This document shows, one piece after another, positions 17,762-26,402 of a DNA stretch of 64,000 nt (positions are counted from its first letter, which is position 1; the number at the start of each line of letters is the position of its first letter). The notes under the pieces were generated by a model, which was not told where the DNA came from, did no database searches, and was given only the letters and a program-made list of their open reading frames with translations. This stretch comes from Amycolatopsis acidiphila (GTDB taxonomy: Bacteria > Actinomycetota > Actinomycetes > Mycobacteriales > Pseudonocardiaceae). Made by a program: the position numbers and the translations under genes. The stretch is taken from positions 7,440,001 to 7,504,000 of the forward strand of contig NZ_CP090063.1 of assembly GCF_021391495.1 (NCBI RefSeq), read 5' to 3'.

Positions 17762-17799
17762 CAACGGGCCCGCCACACTCACGCGCGGCGGGCCCGTTG
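17762..17799 (-). terminator. Terminator downstream of hppA
   Basis: Perfect hairpin with arms CAACGGGCCCGCC and GGCGGGCCCGTTG, loop about 12 nt, immediately after the hppA stop on the minus strand. Confidence 0.85.
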
Positions 17800-17809
17800 C
17801 GGTTCGAAC

Positions 17810-20101
17810 TCAGGCGGTTTTCGCAGGTTCCTGCGTCTCCGCCGGGGTGTCGGAGATGACCGTGCTGCGCCGCTTCGAGATCACGACGGCCACCACGATG
17901 ATCACCAACGCGACCAGGCTGATCGCGAGCCGCACGCCGAACGAGGCGTCCGGGCCCACCGAGAACTGCACGATGGCGGGCGCGATCAGCACCGAGACCA
18001 GGTTCATCACCTTGATCAGCGGGTTGATCGCCGGTCCTGCGGTGTCCTTGAAGGGGTCACCGACCGTGTCGCCGATCACAGTGGCCGCGTGGGCCTCGGA
18101 GCCCTTGCCACCGTGGTTGCCGTCCTCGACGAGCTTCTTCGCGTTGTCCCAGGCGCCACCGGAGTTGGCGAGGAAGATCGCCATCAGGGTGCCGGTCGCG
18201 ATCGCGCCGGCCAGGTACCCGGCCAGCGCACCGGTGCCGAGGCCGAAGCCCACGGCGATCGGGGCGAACACCGCGAGCAGACCCGGCGTCGCCAGCTCCC
18301 GCAGCGAGTCGCGGGTCACGATGTCGACCACCCGGCCGTACTCGGGACGGGTCGTGCCCTCCATGATCCCGGCGATCTCGCGGAACTGGCGGCGCACCTC
18401 GTACACCACAGCGCCCGCCGCGCGGGACACCGCGTTGACGGCCAGACCGGAGAACATGAACACCACGGCCGCGCCGATCATGACGCCGACGAGGGTGTTC
18501 GGGCTGACGATCGTGTCGATGAACGACTTCACGCCGTCGGCGGTCGTGCCGATGGTGCTCAGCGCCTTGGTGATCGAGTCCTGGTACGACCCGAACAGCG
18601 CCGTGGCGGCGAGCACCGCGGTCGCGATCGCGATGCCCTTGGTGATCGCCTTGGTGGTGTTGCCGACCGCGTCGAGCTCGGTCAGCGTCTGCGCGGCGGC
18701 CTCGTCGACGTCGCCGGACATCTCCGCGATGCCCTGCGCGTTGTCCGAGACCGGGCCGAAGGTGTCCATCGCGACGATGACGCCGACGGTGGTGAGCAGG
18801 CCGGTGCCGGCCAGCGCGACGGCGAACAGCGCGATCGCGCCACCGAGCAGGTAGGCGCCGAACACGGCGGCGCCGATCACGAGCGCGGTGTACACCGCCG
18901 ACTCGAAGCCCACCGAGATGCCCGACAGGATGACCGTCGCCGCACCGGTTTCCGAGGTCTTGCCGACGTTCTTCACCGGACCGTGCTCGGTGCCGGTGTA
19001 GTAGCCCGTGAGCTTCAGGATGAGGCCGGCCAGCACGATGCCGATGATGACCGCGACCGTGGCGATGACCGCCGGGTTGCCGTCGTTGGCGTACTGCTCG
19101 CCGAAGGCGGCGAACGAGCCGGGCAGGAACACGAACGCGGCGATCGCGCACAGCACCGCGGAGATGACCGCGGAGATGTAGAACGAGCGGTTGATCGTGA
19201 CCAGGCCGCTCTCGTTCGACCGGGCCCTGGTGATGTAGACACCGATCACCGCGGTGATCACGCCGATGGCCGGCACGATCAGCGGGAAGATCAGGCCGGA
19301 CGCGCCGAAGGCGGAGCTGCCCAGGATCAGCGCGGCGACCAGGGTCACCGCGTAGGACTCGAACAGGTCCGCGGCCATGCCGGCGCAGTCACCCACGTTG
19401 TCGCCGACGTTGTCGGCGATGGTGGCCGCGTTGCGCGGGTCGTCCTCGGGGATGTTCTGCTCGACCTTGCCGACCAGGTCGGCGCCCACGTCGGCGGCCT
19501 TGGTGAAGATACCGCCTCCGACACGCATGAACATCGCGATCAGCGCGGCACCGAAGCCGAAGCCTTCGAGCACCTTCGGCGCCTGCCCGGCGTAGGCGAG
19601 CACGACGACCGCGGCACCGAACAGGCCGAGGCCGACGGTGCCCATGCCGACCGCGCCGCCGGTGCGGAACGCGATGCGCATGGCCTTCTCGCGCCCGCCG
19701 GACTCCCGGGAGGCCGCCGCGACGCGCAGGTTCGCCCGCGTCGCGAGCCACATGCCCAGGTAGCCGATGGTGAACGAGAACACCGCACCGATGAGGAAGA
19801 AGACCGAGCGGCCGATGCGCTCGCTCCAGTCGTCCGCCGGTAGCGCGAAGAGCAGCAGGAACACCACCACGCCGAAGATCGACAGGGTGTTGCGCTGCCG
19901 CTTGAGGTAAGCGGCCGCCCCTTCCTGCACTGCCTTGGCGATGTCCTGCATCTTGGCGGTGCCCTGGCCGGCGGCCAGCACCTCCTTGAGCAGGAAGTAG
20001 CCGATGACGAGTGCGATCAGGGCGACCACGGCGACCACGGCGGCAATGCCGTAGTCACCTCCGGAGAGCTCAAGGCCCTCCGCGAGGAATTGCCGGGACA
20101 T
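17810..20101 (-). CDS. hppA: Membrane-bound proton-translocating pyrophosphatase (K+-insensitive type)
   Basis: Uses pyrophosphate hydrolysis to pump H+ across the membrane. 763 residues with about 16 membrane helices. The active-site blocks DVGADLVGK and IADNVGDNVGDCAGM are intact. The subtype-determining residue reads Lys in GNTTKAITKG, the pattern of K+-independent pumps (K+-dependent ones have Ala there). The ATG at 20101 is preceded by GGAGG. Monocistronic, divergent from the helicase gene; a good Crp-type palindrome lies between the two. Confidence 0.96.
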   Translation of the reverse strand: MSRQFLAEGLELSGGDYGIAAVVAVVALIALVIGYFLLKEVLAAGQGTAKMQDIAKAVQEGAAAYLKRQRNTLSIFGVVVFLLLFALPADDWSERIGRSVFFLIGAVFSFTIGYLGMWLATRANLRVAAASRESGGREKAMRIAFRTGGAVGMGTVGLGLFGAAVVVLAYAGQAPKVLEGFGFGAALIAMFMRVGGGIFTKAADVGADLVGKVEQNIPEDDPRNAATIADNVGDNVGDCAGMAADLFESYAVTLVAALILGSSAFGASGLIFPLIVPAIGVITAVIGVYITRARSNESGLVTINRSFYISAVISAVLCAIAAFVFLPGSFAAFGEQYANDGNPAVIATVAVIIGIVLAGLILKLTGYYTGTEHGPVKNVGKTSETGAATVILSGISVGFESAVYTALVIGAAVFGAYLLGGAIALFAVALAGTGLLTTVGVIVAMDTFGPVSDNAQGIAEMSGDVDEAAAQTLTELDAVGNTTKAITKGIAIATAVLAATALFGSYQDSITKALSTIGTTADGVKSFIDTIVSPNTLVGVMIGAAVVFMFSGLAVNAVSRAAGAVVYEVRRQFREIAGIMEGTTRPEYGRVVDIVTRDSLRELATPGLLAVFAPIAVGFGLGTGALAGYLAGAIATGTLMAIFLANSGGAWDNAKKLVEDGNHGGKGSEAHAATVIGDTVGDPFKDTAGPAINPLIKVMNLVSVLIAPAIVQFSVGPDASFGVRLAISLVALVIIVVAVVISKRRSTVISDTPAETQEPAKTA

Positions 20102-20267
20102 CCGTCCTCCTGGAAAACGTCGCCTTCAACCAAAGACGGCTTCACTGTGGACCAGCGATGCCGGCGTTGGCATGGGATGTGCACCACAAGTGGTGTCGGT
20201 TTGCCGGAGTGTATTGGTAGCGGTTCTGCCGCGGTCAGGGCGTCCCGCTACGATTACGCTCAGTGTA

Positions 20268-20283
20268 TGTGAGTCTGCTCACG
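20268..20283. promoter_or_regulatory. Candidate Crp/GlxR binding site
   Basis: TGTGA-GTCTGC-TCACG matches TGTGA-N6-TCACA at 9 of 10 conserved positions. It sits between the divergent hppA and helicase genes, 167 bp from the hppA start and about 40 bp from the helicase start. A Crp-family regulator is encoded in this window at 53712. Confidence 0.5.
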
Positions 20284-20323
20284 GTGTTCGCCGGATAGCC
20301 GCTTTCGGGAGGCTGTCGTACAT

Positions 20324-23158
20324 GTGTGCGATCCTGGATCGGTGGCAGAGATCGAGCGGGCTCGGCGGCTGCTGCGCCGGGTCACGGCCGGCATCCCGGA
20401 GTCCGCGAACCCGGTGACACACGTGGCCGAGCAGCCCGCGCGGCCCGCCCGCTGCGCGGAATGGCCTTCCTGGGCGGACGACGGCGTGGTCTCGGCACTG
20501 CGCAAGTCCGGTGTGGAAGAGCCCTGGACACACCAGATCGAGGCGGCCTCGCTCGCGCACTCGGGGCGCAACGTCGTCGTCTCGACGGGCACGGCGTCCG
20601 GCAAGTCCTTGGCCTACCAGCTGCCGGTGCTGTCGGACCTGGTCGAGGACGGGCGGGCGTGCGCGCTGTACCTGTCGCCGACCAAGGCGCTCGGCGCCGA
20701 TCAGCTGCGTTCGGTGTCCTCTTTGGACATCGACGGGGTGCGTGCGGCCTCGTACGACGGGGATACGCCGATGGCGGAGCGAGACTGGGTGCGCGCGCAC
20801 GCCCGGTGGGTCTTCACGAATCCCGACATGCTGCACCGCGGGATCCTGGCCTCGCACGCGCGCTGGTCGCGGCTGTTCCGGAAGCTCGCGTACGTGGTCG
20901 TCGACGAATGTCACGGCTACCGCGGGGTTTTCGGCTCGCACGTGGCTCTGTTGTTGCGGCGCCTGCAGCGGGTCGCGCAGTACTACGGGTCTTCGCCGGT
21001 GTTCGTGCTGGCGTCGGCGACGACGGCTTCGCCCGCCGAGTTCGCGTCGCGGCTCATCGGCCAGGACTGCGCGGCGGTGGTCGACGACACGTCCCCACGC
21101 GGTGCGCGGACGGTCGCGTTGTGGGAACCGCCGCTGCTGGAGGACTTCTCGGGAGAGAACGGCGCGCCGGTGCGCCGCTCGGCGGGCGCGGAGGCGGGCC
21201 GGATCCTGGCGGAACTGGTCATCGAGGGCGCGCGCACGCTGGCTTTCGTGCGCTCGCGGCGGGGGGCGGAGCTGACCGCGCTGGGCGCCCGCCGCCTTCT
21301 GTCCGAAGTGGACACCGAGCTGGCCGGCAAGGTCGCGGCGTACCGGGCGGGGTTCCTGCCCGAGGAGCGCAGGAAGCTGGAGCGCGCGCTGCTGTCCGGT
21401 GAGCTACTGGGTGTGGCGACGACGAACGCGCTGGAGCTCGGGGTGGACATCGCCGGGCTGGATTCCGTTGTGCTGGCGGGATATCCGGGCACGCTGGCGT
21501 CGTTCTGGCAGCAGGCAGGCCGCGCGGGCCGGTCGGGTGACGACGCGCTGGTGGTGTTCGTGGCGCGGGACGATCCGCTGGACACGTATCTGGTGCACCA
21601 CCCCGCGGCGATCCTCGACCGGCCGGTGGAGACCGCGGTGCTGGACCCGGCCAACCCGTACGTACTGGCGCCGCAGCTGGCGTGCGCCGCGGCGGAGCTG
21701 CCGCTGACGACGAAGGAGCTGGACACCTTCGGCGGCGAGGCGGCGCGCGAGGTGCTGGACATGCTGGTCGCGGACAAGCTCCTGCGGCGGCGGCCGAGTG
21801 GCTGGTACTGGACGTCGAAGGACCGTCCGCAGTACGAGGTCGACATCCGCGGGTCGGGCGGGGACCAGATCGCGGTGGTCGAAGCGGACACGTCGAGGTT
21901 GCTGGGGACGGTCGACCCGGGCTCGGCGTGCACGACGGTCCACCCGGGGGCGGTGTACCTGCACCAGGGGTCGTCGTACGTGGTGGACGAGCTGGATCTG
22001 GAGGCCGGGGTCGCGCTGGTGCATGCGGAGGATCCGGACTGGACGACGTCGGCCCGCGAGGTCGCGGACATCAGCGTGCTGGCCGTGCACGAGCGGCTCG
22101 ACTACGGCGGGGTGACGGTGTGCCTCGGCGACGTGGCGGTGACGTCGCAGGTGGTGGGCTACCTGCGTCGTCGCCCCTCGGGGCAGATTCTCGACCAGGT
22201 GCCGCTTGACCTGCCGGAGCAGAAACTCGAGACGCGTGCCGTCTGGTACACCATCGCGGACGAGCTGCTGGTGGATGCGTCGGTGGGTGCGGCCGCCGCG
22301 GCGGGGCCTCGTCGTGGCGCCCCGGTGGCGACCAACGGGCACGCGGCTGTGAGCGCGCACGCCGCGCCCGGCGGGCACGGTGGAGCGCCCGGTGGGAACG
22401 GTGGGGCCGAAGGCGTCGAGGCGGGCGAGAGCCCTGCGGGAACGGGAGCCGGCGCGAGTGGGGCGGGGCCGGCCGAGGAGCGGGTGGGGAGCGGAAGTGT
22501 CGGCCGGGACCAGGACCGGGTGCAGGCCGGAGGTGTCGGCCTGGGCGAGCCGGGCTCGACCGCCGAGGACCGGGTGGGGAGCGGAAGTGTCGGCCCGGAC
22601 GAAGACCGGATGCAGACCGGAAGTGTCGGCCCAGGCGAGCCGGGCTCGACCGCCGAGAACGTGGTGGGGACCGGGGAGTTCTCGGGGACCGAGGAGAGAG
22701 GTGGCAGGACGCCGGGGGGCGCTGGGCTGGAGCCCGCGCGCATCCCCGGCGCCCTGCATGCCGCCGAGCACGCGGCGATCGGCCTGCTACCGCTGTTCGC
22801 TACGTGCGACCGCTGGGACATCGGCGGGGTGTCGACCGCTTTGCACGCTGACACCGGGGAGGCGACGGTGTTCGTGCATGATGGCCATCCCGGAGGCGCG
22901 GGATTTGCCGATCGCGGTTTTGCCGCTCTGGTCCCTTGGCTGGCCGCTACGCGGGAGGCCATTGTCTCCTGCGAGTGCCCGGCGGGTTGCCCGTCCTGTG
23001 TGCAGTCACCGAAGTGCGGGAACGGTAACGATCCACTGGACAAGGCAGGGGCGGTGGCCGTACTGGATACCGTGCTCGGGGCGGTGCGTCATCACGGCGG
23101 CCGGCACGACCACGTCGTTGTTCCTCAGGCCGCGACGGACGCCACGACCAGCTGCTGA
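20324..23158 (+). CDS. DEAD/DEAH-box helicase with DUF1998 domain (YprA/MrfA-like)
   Basis: 944 residues. Superfamily 2 helicase core: Walker A VVSTGTASGKSLAYQ (about residues 85-100), Walker B DECH, SAT as motif III, and motif VI QQAGRAGRSGD. The C-terminal DUF1998 region carries the cysteine cluster CECPAGCPSCVQSPKCG, as in MrfA-type DNA repair helicases. Between the two lies a linker of about 150 residues rich in Gly/Ala/Glu with tandem 30-residue repeats (bases 22475-22675), unusual for the family. GTG 20324 gives the longest frame; GTG 20342 (VAEIERARR) is an equally plausible start and neither has a clear ribosome site. The M. tuberculosis counterpart would be Rv3649 (from memory). Confidence 0.9.
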   Translation: MCDPGSVAEIERARRLLRRVTAGIPESANPVTHVAEQPARPARCAEWPSWADDGVVSALRKSGVEEPWTHQIEAASLAHSGRNVVVSTGTASGKSLAYQLPVLSDLVEDGRACALYLSPTKALGADQLRSVSSLDIDGVRAASYDGDTPMAERDWVRAHARWVFTNPDMLHRGILASHARWSRLFRKLAYVVVDECHGYRGVFGSHVALLLRRLQRVAQYYGSSPVFVLASATTASPAEFASRLIGQDCAAVVDDTSPRGARTVALWEPPLLEDFSGENGAPVRRSAGAEAGRILAELVIEGARTLAFVRSRRGAELTALGARRLLSEVDTELAGKVAAYRAGFLPEERRKLERALLSGELLGVATTNALELGVDIAGLDSVVLAGYPGTLASFWQQAGRAGRSGDDALVVFVARDDPLDTYLVHHPAAILDRPVETAVLDPANPYVLAPQLACAAAELPLTTKELDTFGGEAAREVLDMLVADKLLRRRPSGWYWTSKDRPQYEVDIRGSGGDQIAVVEADTSRLLGTVDPGSACTTVHPGAVYLHQGSSYVVDELDLEAGVALVHAEDPDWTTSAREVADISVLAVHERLDYGGVTVCLGDVAVTSQVVGYLRRRPSGQILDQVPLDLPEQKLETRAVWYTIADELLVDASVGAAAAAGPRRGAPVATNGHAAVSAHAAPGGHGGAPGGNGGAEGVEAGESPAGTGAGASGAGPAEERVGSGSVGRDQDRVQAGGVGLGEPGSTAEDRVGSGSVGPDEDRMQTGSVGPGEPGSTAENVVGTGEFSGTEERGGRTPGGAGLEPARIPGALHAAEHAAIGLLPLFATCDRWDIGGVSTALHADTGEATVFVHDGHPGGAGFADRGFAALVPWLAATREAIVSCECPAGCPSCVQSPKCGNGNDPLDKAGAVAVLDTVLGAVRHHGGRHDHVVVPQAATDATTSC
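22475..22675 (+). repeat. 90-bp in-frame tandem repeat in the helicase linker
   Basis: Two full copies, 22475-22564 and 22565-22654, plus the first part of a third. Each unit encodes 30 residues of the form EERVGSGSVGxDxDR... ending GEPGSTA. Each unit also has an internal half-repeat around GGAAGTGTCGGCC. The copies differ at only a few bases, which suggests recent expansion. Confidence 0.9.
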
Positions 23159-23751
23159 GCCCGTTCCAAGCTGTCGGCCTGGTCGAGCGCACGGGCGAGG
23201 ACCGCGTGCACCGCATCGGCTTCCGGCAACCGCCAGCCCCACACATCGGGCTTGACCCGCCAGTGCACCACGCCGTGCTGGAACGGGGTGGGCGGCAGCG
23301 GAACCCAGCTGCCCACCCCGTGCCAGCGGACCTCACCGCTGGTCGCCAGCCGCTCGGGCAGGGTGTCGGCCACGGTGGTGAGGAACAGCCAGCGGCCGTC
23401 CGGCGTCGCGACGATCGGCGCGGGGTGCCCGGTGGCACGAAGCAGGCGCGCGGCGCGCTTGCCCAGTTCGACGTCGACCTCGACGGCGTCGACGACCTTG
23501 CCGGTGGCGACCAGCAGGCTGTAGGGGTGGCCGTTCCACCACTCCGCGACCTCGTTGGGGTGTGCCCCGAGCCGGTCGGCCCAGTCGTGGTGCACCGGGA
23601 CCGGGCCCGACCAGGCCTCGTCACCGGAGTCCGCCGCCGGAGAGGTACCGGGCAGCACCGGCCAACCGTGCCAGGCGAGTCCGATCGCCTCCGCACGCAG
23701 CTCGATGCGGAACGCGCCCCGCCAGCTATCCGACCAATCCGTGTCCAACAT
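23125..23751 (-). CDS. Prim-pol-like (bifunctional DNA primase/polymerase N-terminal) protein
   Basis: 208 residues. Resembles the short actinobacterial proteins annotated as bifunctional DNA primase/polymerase: WPVLPGT near the N-terminus, EWWNGHPYSLLVATGKVVDAVEVD in the middle, and VRWHGVGSWVPLPPT later. Compared with active archaeo-eukaryotic primases the acidic catalytic pair is not clearly present (VDAVEVD is the only candidate), so polymerase activity is doubtful. ATG 23751 (MLDTDW) has AGGAG upstream. The 3' end overlaps the convergent helicase by 34 bp, a conserved-looking pairing. Confidence 0.7.
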   Translation of the reverse strand: MLDTDWSDSWRGAFRIELRAEAIGLAWHGWPVLPGTSPAADSGDEAWSGPVPVHHDWADRLGAHPNEVAEWWNGHPYSLLVATGKVVDAVEVDVELGKRAARLLRATGHPAPIVATPDGRWLFLTTVADTLPERLATSGEVRWHGVGSWVPLPPTPFQHGVVHWRVKPDVWGWRLPEADAVHAVLARALDQADSLERAQQLVVASVAA

Positions 23752-24099
23752 CTGTAAACAACTCCTCGTTCGCTCCACCGCCCGCGGTGGCTTCTGATCT
23801 CAATAAACGGCAACTTGCAGAGTGCCGGTAGTGGGCGGTCGACAACCGGGCGTTACGGAACGACGAGCGAGCGTTGCAACACCGCCCGCGCTGAACACCG
23901 TTTGTCGATCACCGTGCGGTGGACAGCGCACCGGACGCCCATCGCCCGATCGTGATCAACGGCACAGTTTCCTCTTTGCTCACAACAGATTCGGGTCGTA
24001 AAAACCTCAATCACTGCCCGATCGGACCTACCGCTCGCCGCGCGAGGACGACCGCCCATCCGCTGTAGGCGGTATGTAGTTCGGCGCGCGAACTGCCGT
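23752..24099. other. Intergenic region without a recognisable gene
   Basis: About 350 bp, somewhat lower in G+C than its surroundings. The end near 24078-24094 has a small hairpin AGTTCG-N5-CGAACT just after the stop of the TadG-like gene, a plausible weak terminator for the tad operon. The part near 23760-23830 should hold the promoter of the prim-pol-like gene. Open frames crossing it on the minus strand have no start signal or protein-like composition. Confidence 0.6.
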
Positions 24100-24441
24100 T
24101 CATCGTGCGACCGGTCCGGCTCGGGCGTGCGCCGAAGCGACGCCGAGACCGCCCGGCGCATCGGCCTGCACTTCGACGAGCGCGTCCCAGTCCTCGAAAC
24201 GGCAGCTGACCAGCCGTACCGACATCTCGTCCACCACCGCCCGTGCCCGCGCACACGCGCTCTCGATGCCCTCGTCGGCCCGGCCGGCGGCGGCGAGCGC
24301 CGCGAGGTCGGCCGCGTCGGCGGCCCTGTGCCGGGTCACGATGACCGAGCCGAGCGCGAACACCAGTGCCGCGACGACCAGCAGAGCGGCGAGGGCACCC
24401 GCGGTCCACACCGTGGCCGAGCCCCGATCATCCCGGAGCAT
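24100..24441 (-). CDS. TadG-like pilus assembly protein (Rv3654c type)
   Basis: 113 residues: MLRDDRGSATVWTAGALAAL then a long hydrophobic helix. The pattern DRGSATV-x-hydrophobic-x-RHRAADAADLAALAAA is typical of the Flp pseudopilin/TadG N-terminus (helicase/secretion neighbourhood proteins). Two cysteines in the rest. It overlaps the TadE-like gene by 14 bp and is the last gene of the tad operon. Confidence 0.82.
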   Translation of the reverse strand: MLRDDRGSATVWTAGALAALLVVAALVFALGSVIVTRHRAADAADLAALAAAGRADEGIESACARARAVVDEMSVRLVSCRFEDWDALVEVQADAPGGLGVASAHARAGPVAR

Positions 24442-24793
24442 CGGAGACTCCCGGCTCGAGCAGCGCGTAAGCGTGTCCGTGCAGGTGGACCCCGGGCAGC
24501 AGGCTGCCGACCGGTTCAGCGGTCACGTCCGTCGTGACCTCGTCACCCGTCACGGCGACCTGCAGTCGAGCACCGGGCACGATCTGGGCCACGGCCTGCT
24601 CGGCGAGCGGCCGGTCGCCGCGAGCGATCAGCCGGGCCGCTTCCCGCGCCGCGTCCGCGCATCGGAGCTGCCCGGTCATCGCGACGACCCCGGCGAGGAC
24701 CAGGCCGAACACGAGGGTCAACGCGCTGAGGGCGATCGCCGCCTCGACCGTGACGGCACCACTGTCGGCCTCGGCCCTCGCCGGCGGGGACAT
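24428..24793 (-). CDS. TadE-like pilus assembly protein (Rv3655c type)
   Basis: 121 residues. EADSGAVTVEAAIALSALTLVFGLVLAGVV is the TadE-type N-terminal helix with the conserved Glu, followed by AAREAARLIARGD, also conserved in TadE. The frame extends far upstream, but ATG 24793 overlaps the previous stop as TGATG, a clear translational coupling signal. Confidence 0.87.
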   Translation of the reverse strand: MSPPARAEADSGAVTVEAAIALSALTLVFGLVLAGVVAMTGQLRCADAAREAARLIARGDRPLAEQAVAQIVPGARLQVAVTGDEVTTDVTAEPVGSLLPGVHLHGHAYALLEPGVSDAPG

Positions 24794-25020
24794 CAGACCG
24801 GCACCGACAGGGCGTGCTGGATCATCGAGGTCAGCCAGGAGATGACCGAGTCGCCGGTGACGATGCTGTAGAGCGCCGCGGCGAGCGCGGCTGCCGCCAC
24901 GGTGCCGACCGCGTACTCGGCGGTGGTCATCCCGTCGTCGGCGACGACCACCGGTCGCAACCAGCGGTGCCACCACCGGACCTTGCGGCGGGCGTGACGG
25001 CCGGTTGTCTGCCAGAACAT
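24793..25020 (-). CDS. Flp-pilin-like DUF4244 family protein
   Basis: 75 residues. A short basic N-terminus is followed by DDGMTTAEYAVGTVAAAALAAALY, the prepilin-like segment in which processing would occur at Gly before Met-Thr-Thr-Ala-Glu-Tyr. This is the likely structural pilin of the tad system. GAAAGGAAAG precedes the ATG. In M. tuberculosis the equivalent would be Rv3656c (from memory). Confidence 0.87.
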   Translation of the reverse strand: MFWQTTGRHARRKVRWWHRWLRPVVVADDGMTTAEYAVGTVAAAALAAALYSIVTGDSVISWLTSMIQHALSVPV

Positions 25021-25053
25021 GGGCTTTCCTTTCGAAGGTTCCTTTGTGGACGT

Positions 25054-25638
25054 TCAGAAGACGGTCAGCCGCCCCGCCAGCCCGATCACGACCGGCACCA
25101 CTCCCAGGCACAGGAAGGCGGGCAGGAAGCAGAGGGCGAGCGGTCCGGCGATGAGCACTCCGGCGCGTTGGGCCTTGGCCTCGGCTTTGTCCGCCATCGA
25201 CGTCCGCAGCTGCACGGCCAGCTCCTCGGCAACCGCTGCCAGCGCGCTTCCCGAGCGCGCCGTGCGCTGGGCCGCTCTGGCGAGCTCGGCGGTGCCAGGA
25301 CCGGCCCGCGCCGGCGCCCAGGCCTCCGCCGGGCCCGCCCCCAGGGAGAGCAGTCCGGCCGTCGCCCGCAGCGCATCGGCCTCAGGTCCGACCAGGCCGT
25401 CGGTGACCGCGGAGATCGCGGCCGGCACCGGTAGCCCGGCACGAAGACAGGCGGCGAACAGGTCCCAGGTGGCGGCGAGGCTGAACTCCTCGGACTTCGC
25501 TCTCGGCCGGAGCCGGACGGGCAACCTGAACGGCGGCCTTGCTGGGAGGAAGAGGTGGTCGAGCCGGGCACGTGCCGCAGCCTGACCGGGCAGAACCAGC
25601 AGGGCCAGGCCGGCGAGCGCCGTGCTCGCGCCGGTCAT
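25054..25638 (-). CDS. Type II secretion F-family protein, TadC-like
   Basis: 194 residues; inner-membrane platform component of the Tad pilus machine. Starts MTGASTALAGLALL, with a cytoplasmic helical T2SSF domain (SLAATWDLFAACLRAGLPV ... ALAAVAEELAVQLR) and two C-terminal membrane helices. Its ATG overlaps the stop of the upstream tadB-like gene (ATGA). Confidence 0.87.
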   Translation of the reverse strand: MTGASTALAGLALLVLPGQAAARARLDHLFLPARPPFRLPVRLRPRAKSEEFSLAATWDLFAACLRAGLPVPAAISAVTDGLVGPEADALRATAGLLSLGAGPAEAWAPARAGPGTAELARAAQRTARSGSALAAVAEELAVQLRTSMADKAEAKAQRAGVLIAGPLALCFLPAFLCLGVVPVVIGLAGRLTVF

Positions 25639-26402
25639 CGGAGGACTCCCAGTCTGGTGAGACGAGCGGTCCACGCGACCCCGGCGAGGATCAGCCCGGC
25701 GCCGAGCACGAACAGGATGTGACCTGCCGGGGTGTCGATCAGGACGCGGAGGGGCCGGGCTCCGACGGCTTCGCCGAGCAGGACACCGATCCCGGGGAGG
25801 AACGCCAGCACCGCGGCGCTCGCTCGAGGACCGGCCATGCTCGCGTCGGCTCCGGTGATGAAGCGGGTGGTAGCCACCACATCGCGGCGAACGGCGTCAA
25901 GCAGGTCGGCGAGTGGAAGGCCGTGCCGGCGGCTGAGAGCCCAGGCCCTCGCCACCTGCCCTTGTGGTCCGGCGCCATGGGGAAGCTCGACGCCGAATCG
26001 GGCCGAGGTCGCCAGCGCTCGCATCGCTGCGGCGGCTTCCGGCGGCGCATCGGTGGCCGCGGCCTCGGCGGCGGTCGCGGGTGGCGCACCGCTGCGCAGC
26101 TCGGCCACTGTCGTCCGGAGTGCTTCCGTCAGAGCTGTGGCGGCGGTCAGCTCGGCCTTCATGCGCTTCCTCGACTGACGCTGACGCCATACGGCGAACG
26201 TCAGGACGGCCACGGACATGGCTCCCGTCGGCCCCAGCAGGGCGATCGCCGGTAGCGCGGCCAACGGCAGTAGCCATCGAGGATTGAGTCGTGGTCTTTG
26301 CCGAGGTTCGCCGGGGATGAGTGCGCAGACGCGGCCGGCGGCGGTTTTGGCTGTGGGCCAGACGAGCAGGGCGGCTGCCGCACAGAGCAGGACGAGTGTC
26401 AT
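25635..26402 (-). CDS. Type II secretion F-family protein, TadB-like
   Basis: 255 residues. Two membrane helices near the N-terminus (WLLPLAALPAIALLGPTGAM), a cytoplasmic T2SSF domain with ALSRRHGLPLADLLDAVRRDV, and two C-terminal helices. Works with TadC as the assembly platform. Start overlaps the tadA stop by 4 bp, so the three genes are translationally coupled. Confidence 0.87.
   Translation of the reverse strand: MTLVLLCAAAALLVWPTAKTAAGRVCALIPGEPRQRPRLNPRWLLPLAALPAIALLGPTGAMSVAVLTFAVWRQRQSRKRMKAELTAATALTEALRTTVAELRSGAPPATAAEAAATDAPPEAAAAMRALATSARFGVELPHGAGPQGQVARAWALSRRHGLPLADLLDAVRRDVVATTRFITGADASMAGPRASAAVLAFLPGIGVLLGEAVGARPLRVLIDTPAGHILFVLGAGLILAGVAWTARLTRLGVLR

Noticed and set aside
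16967..19843. Open frame of 958 codons on the plus strand
   Set aside because: Antisense to the lipoprotein gene and hppA; His/Arg/Asp-rich nonsense.
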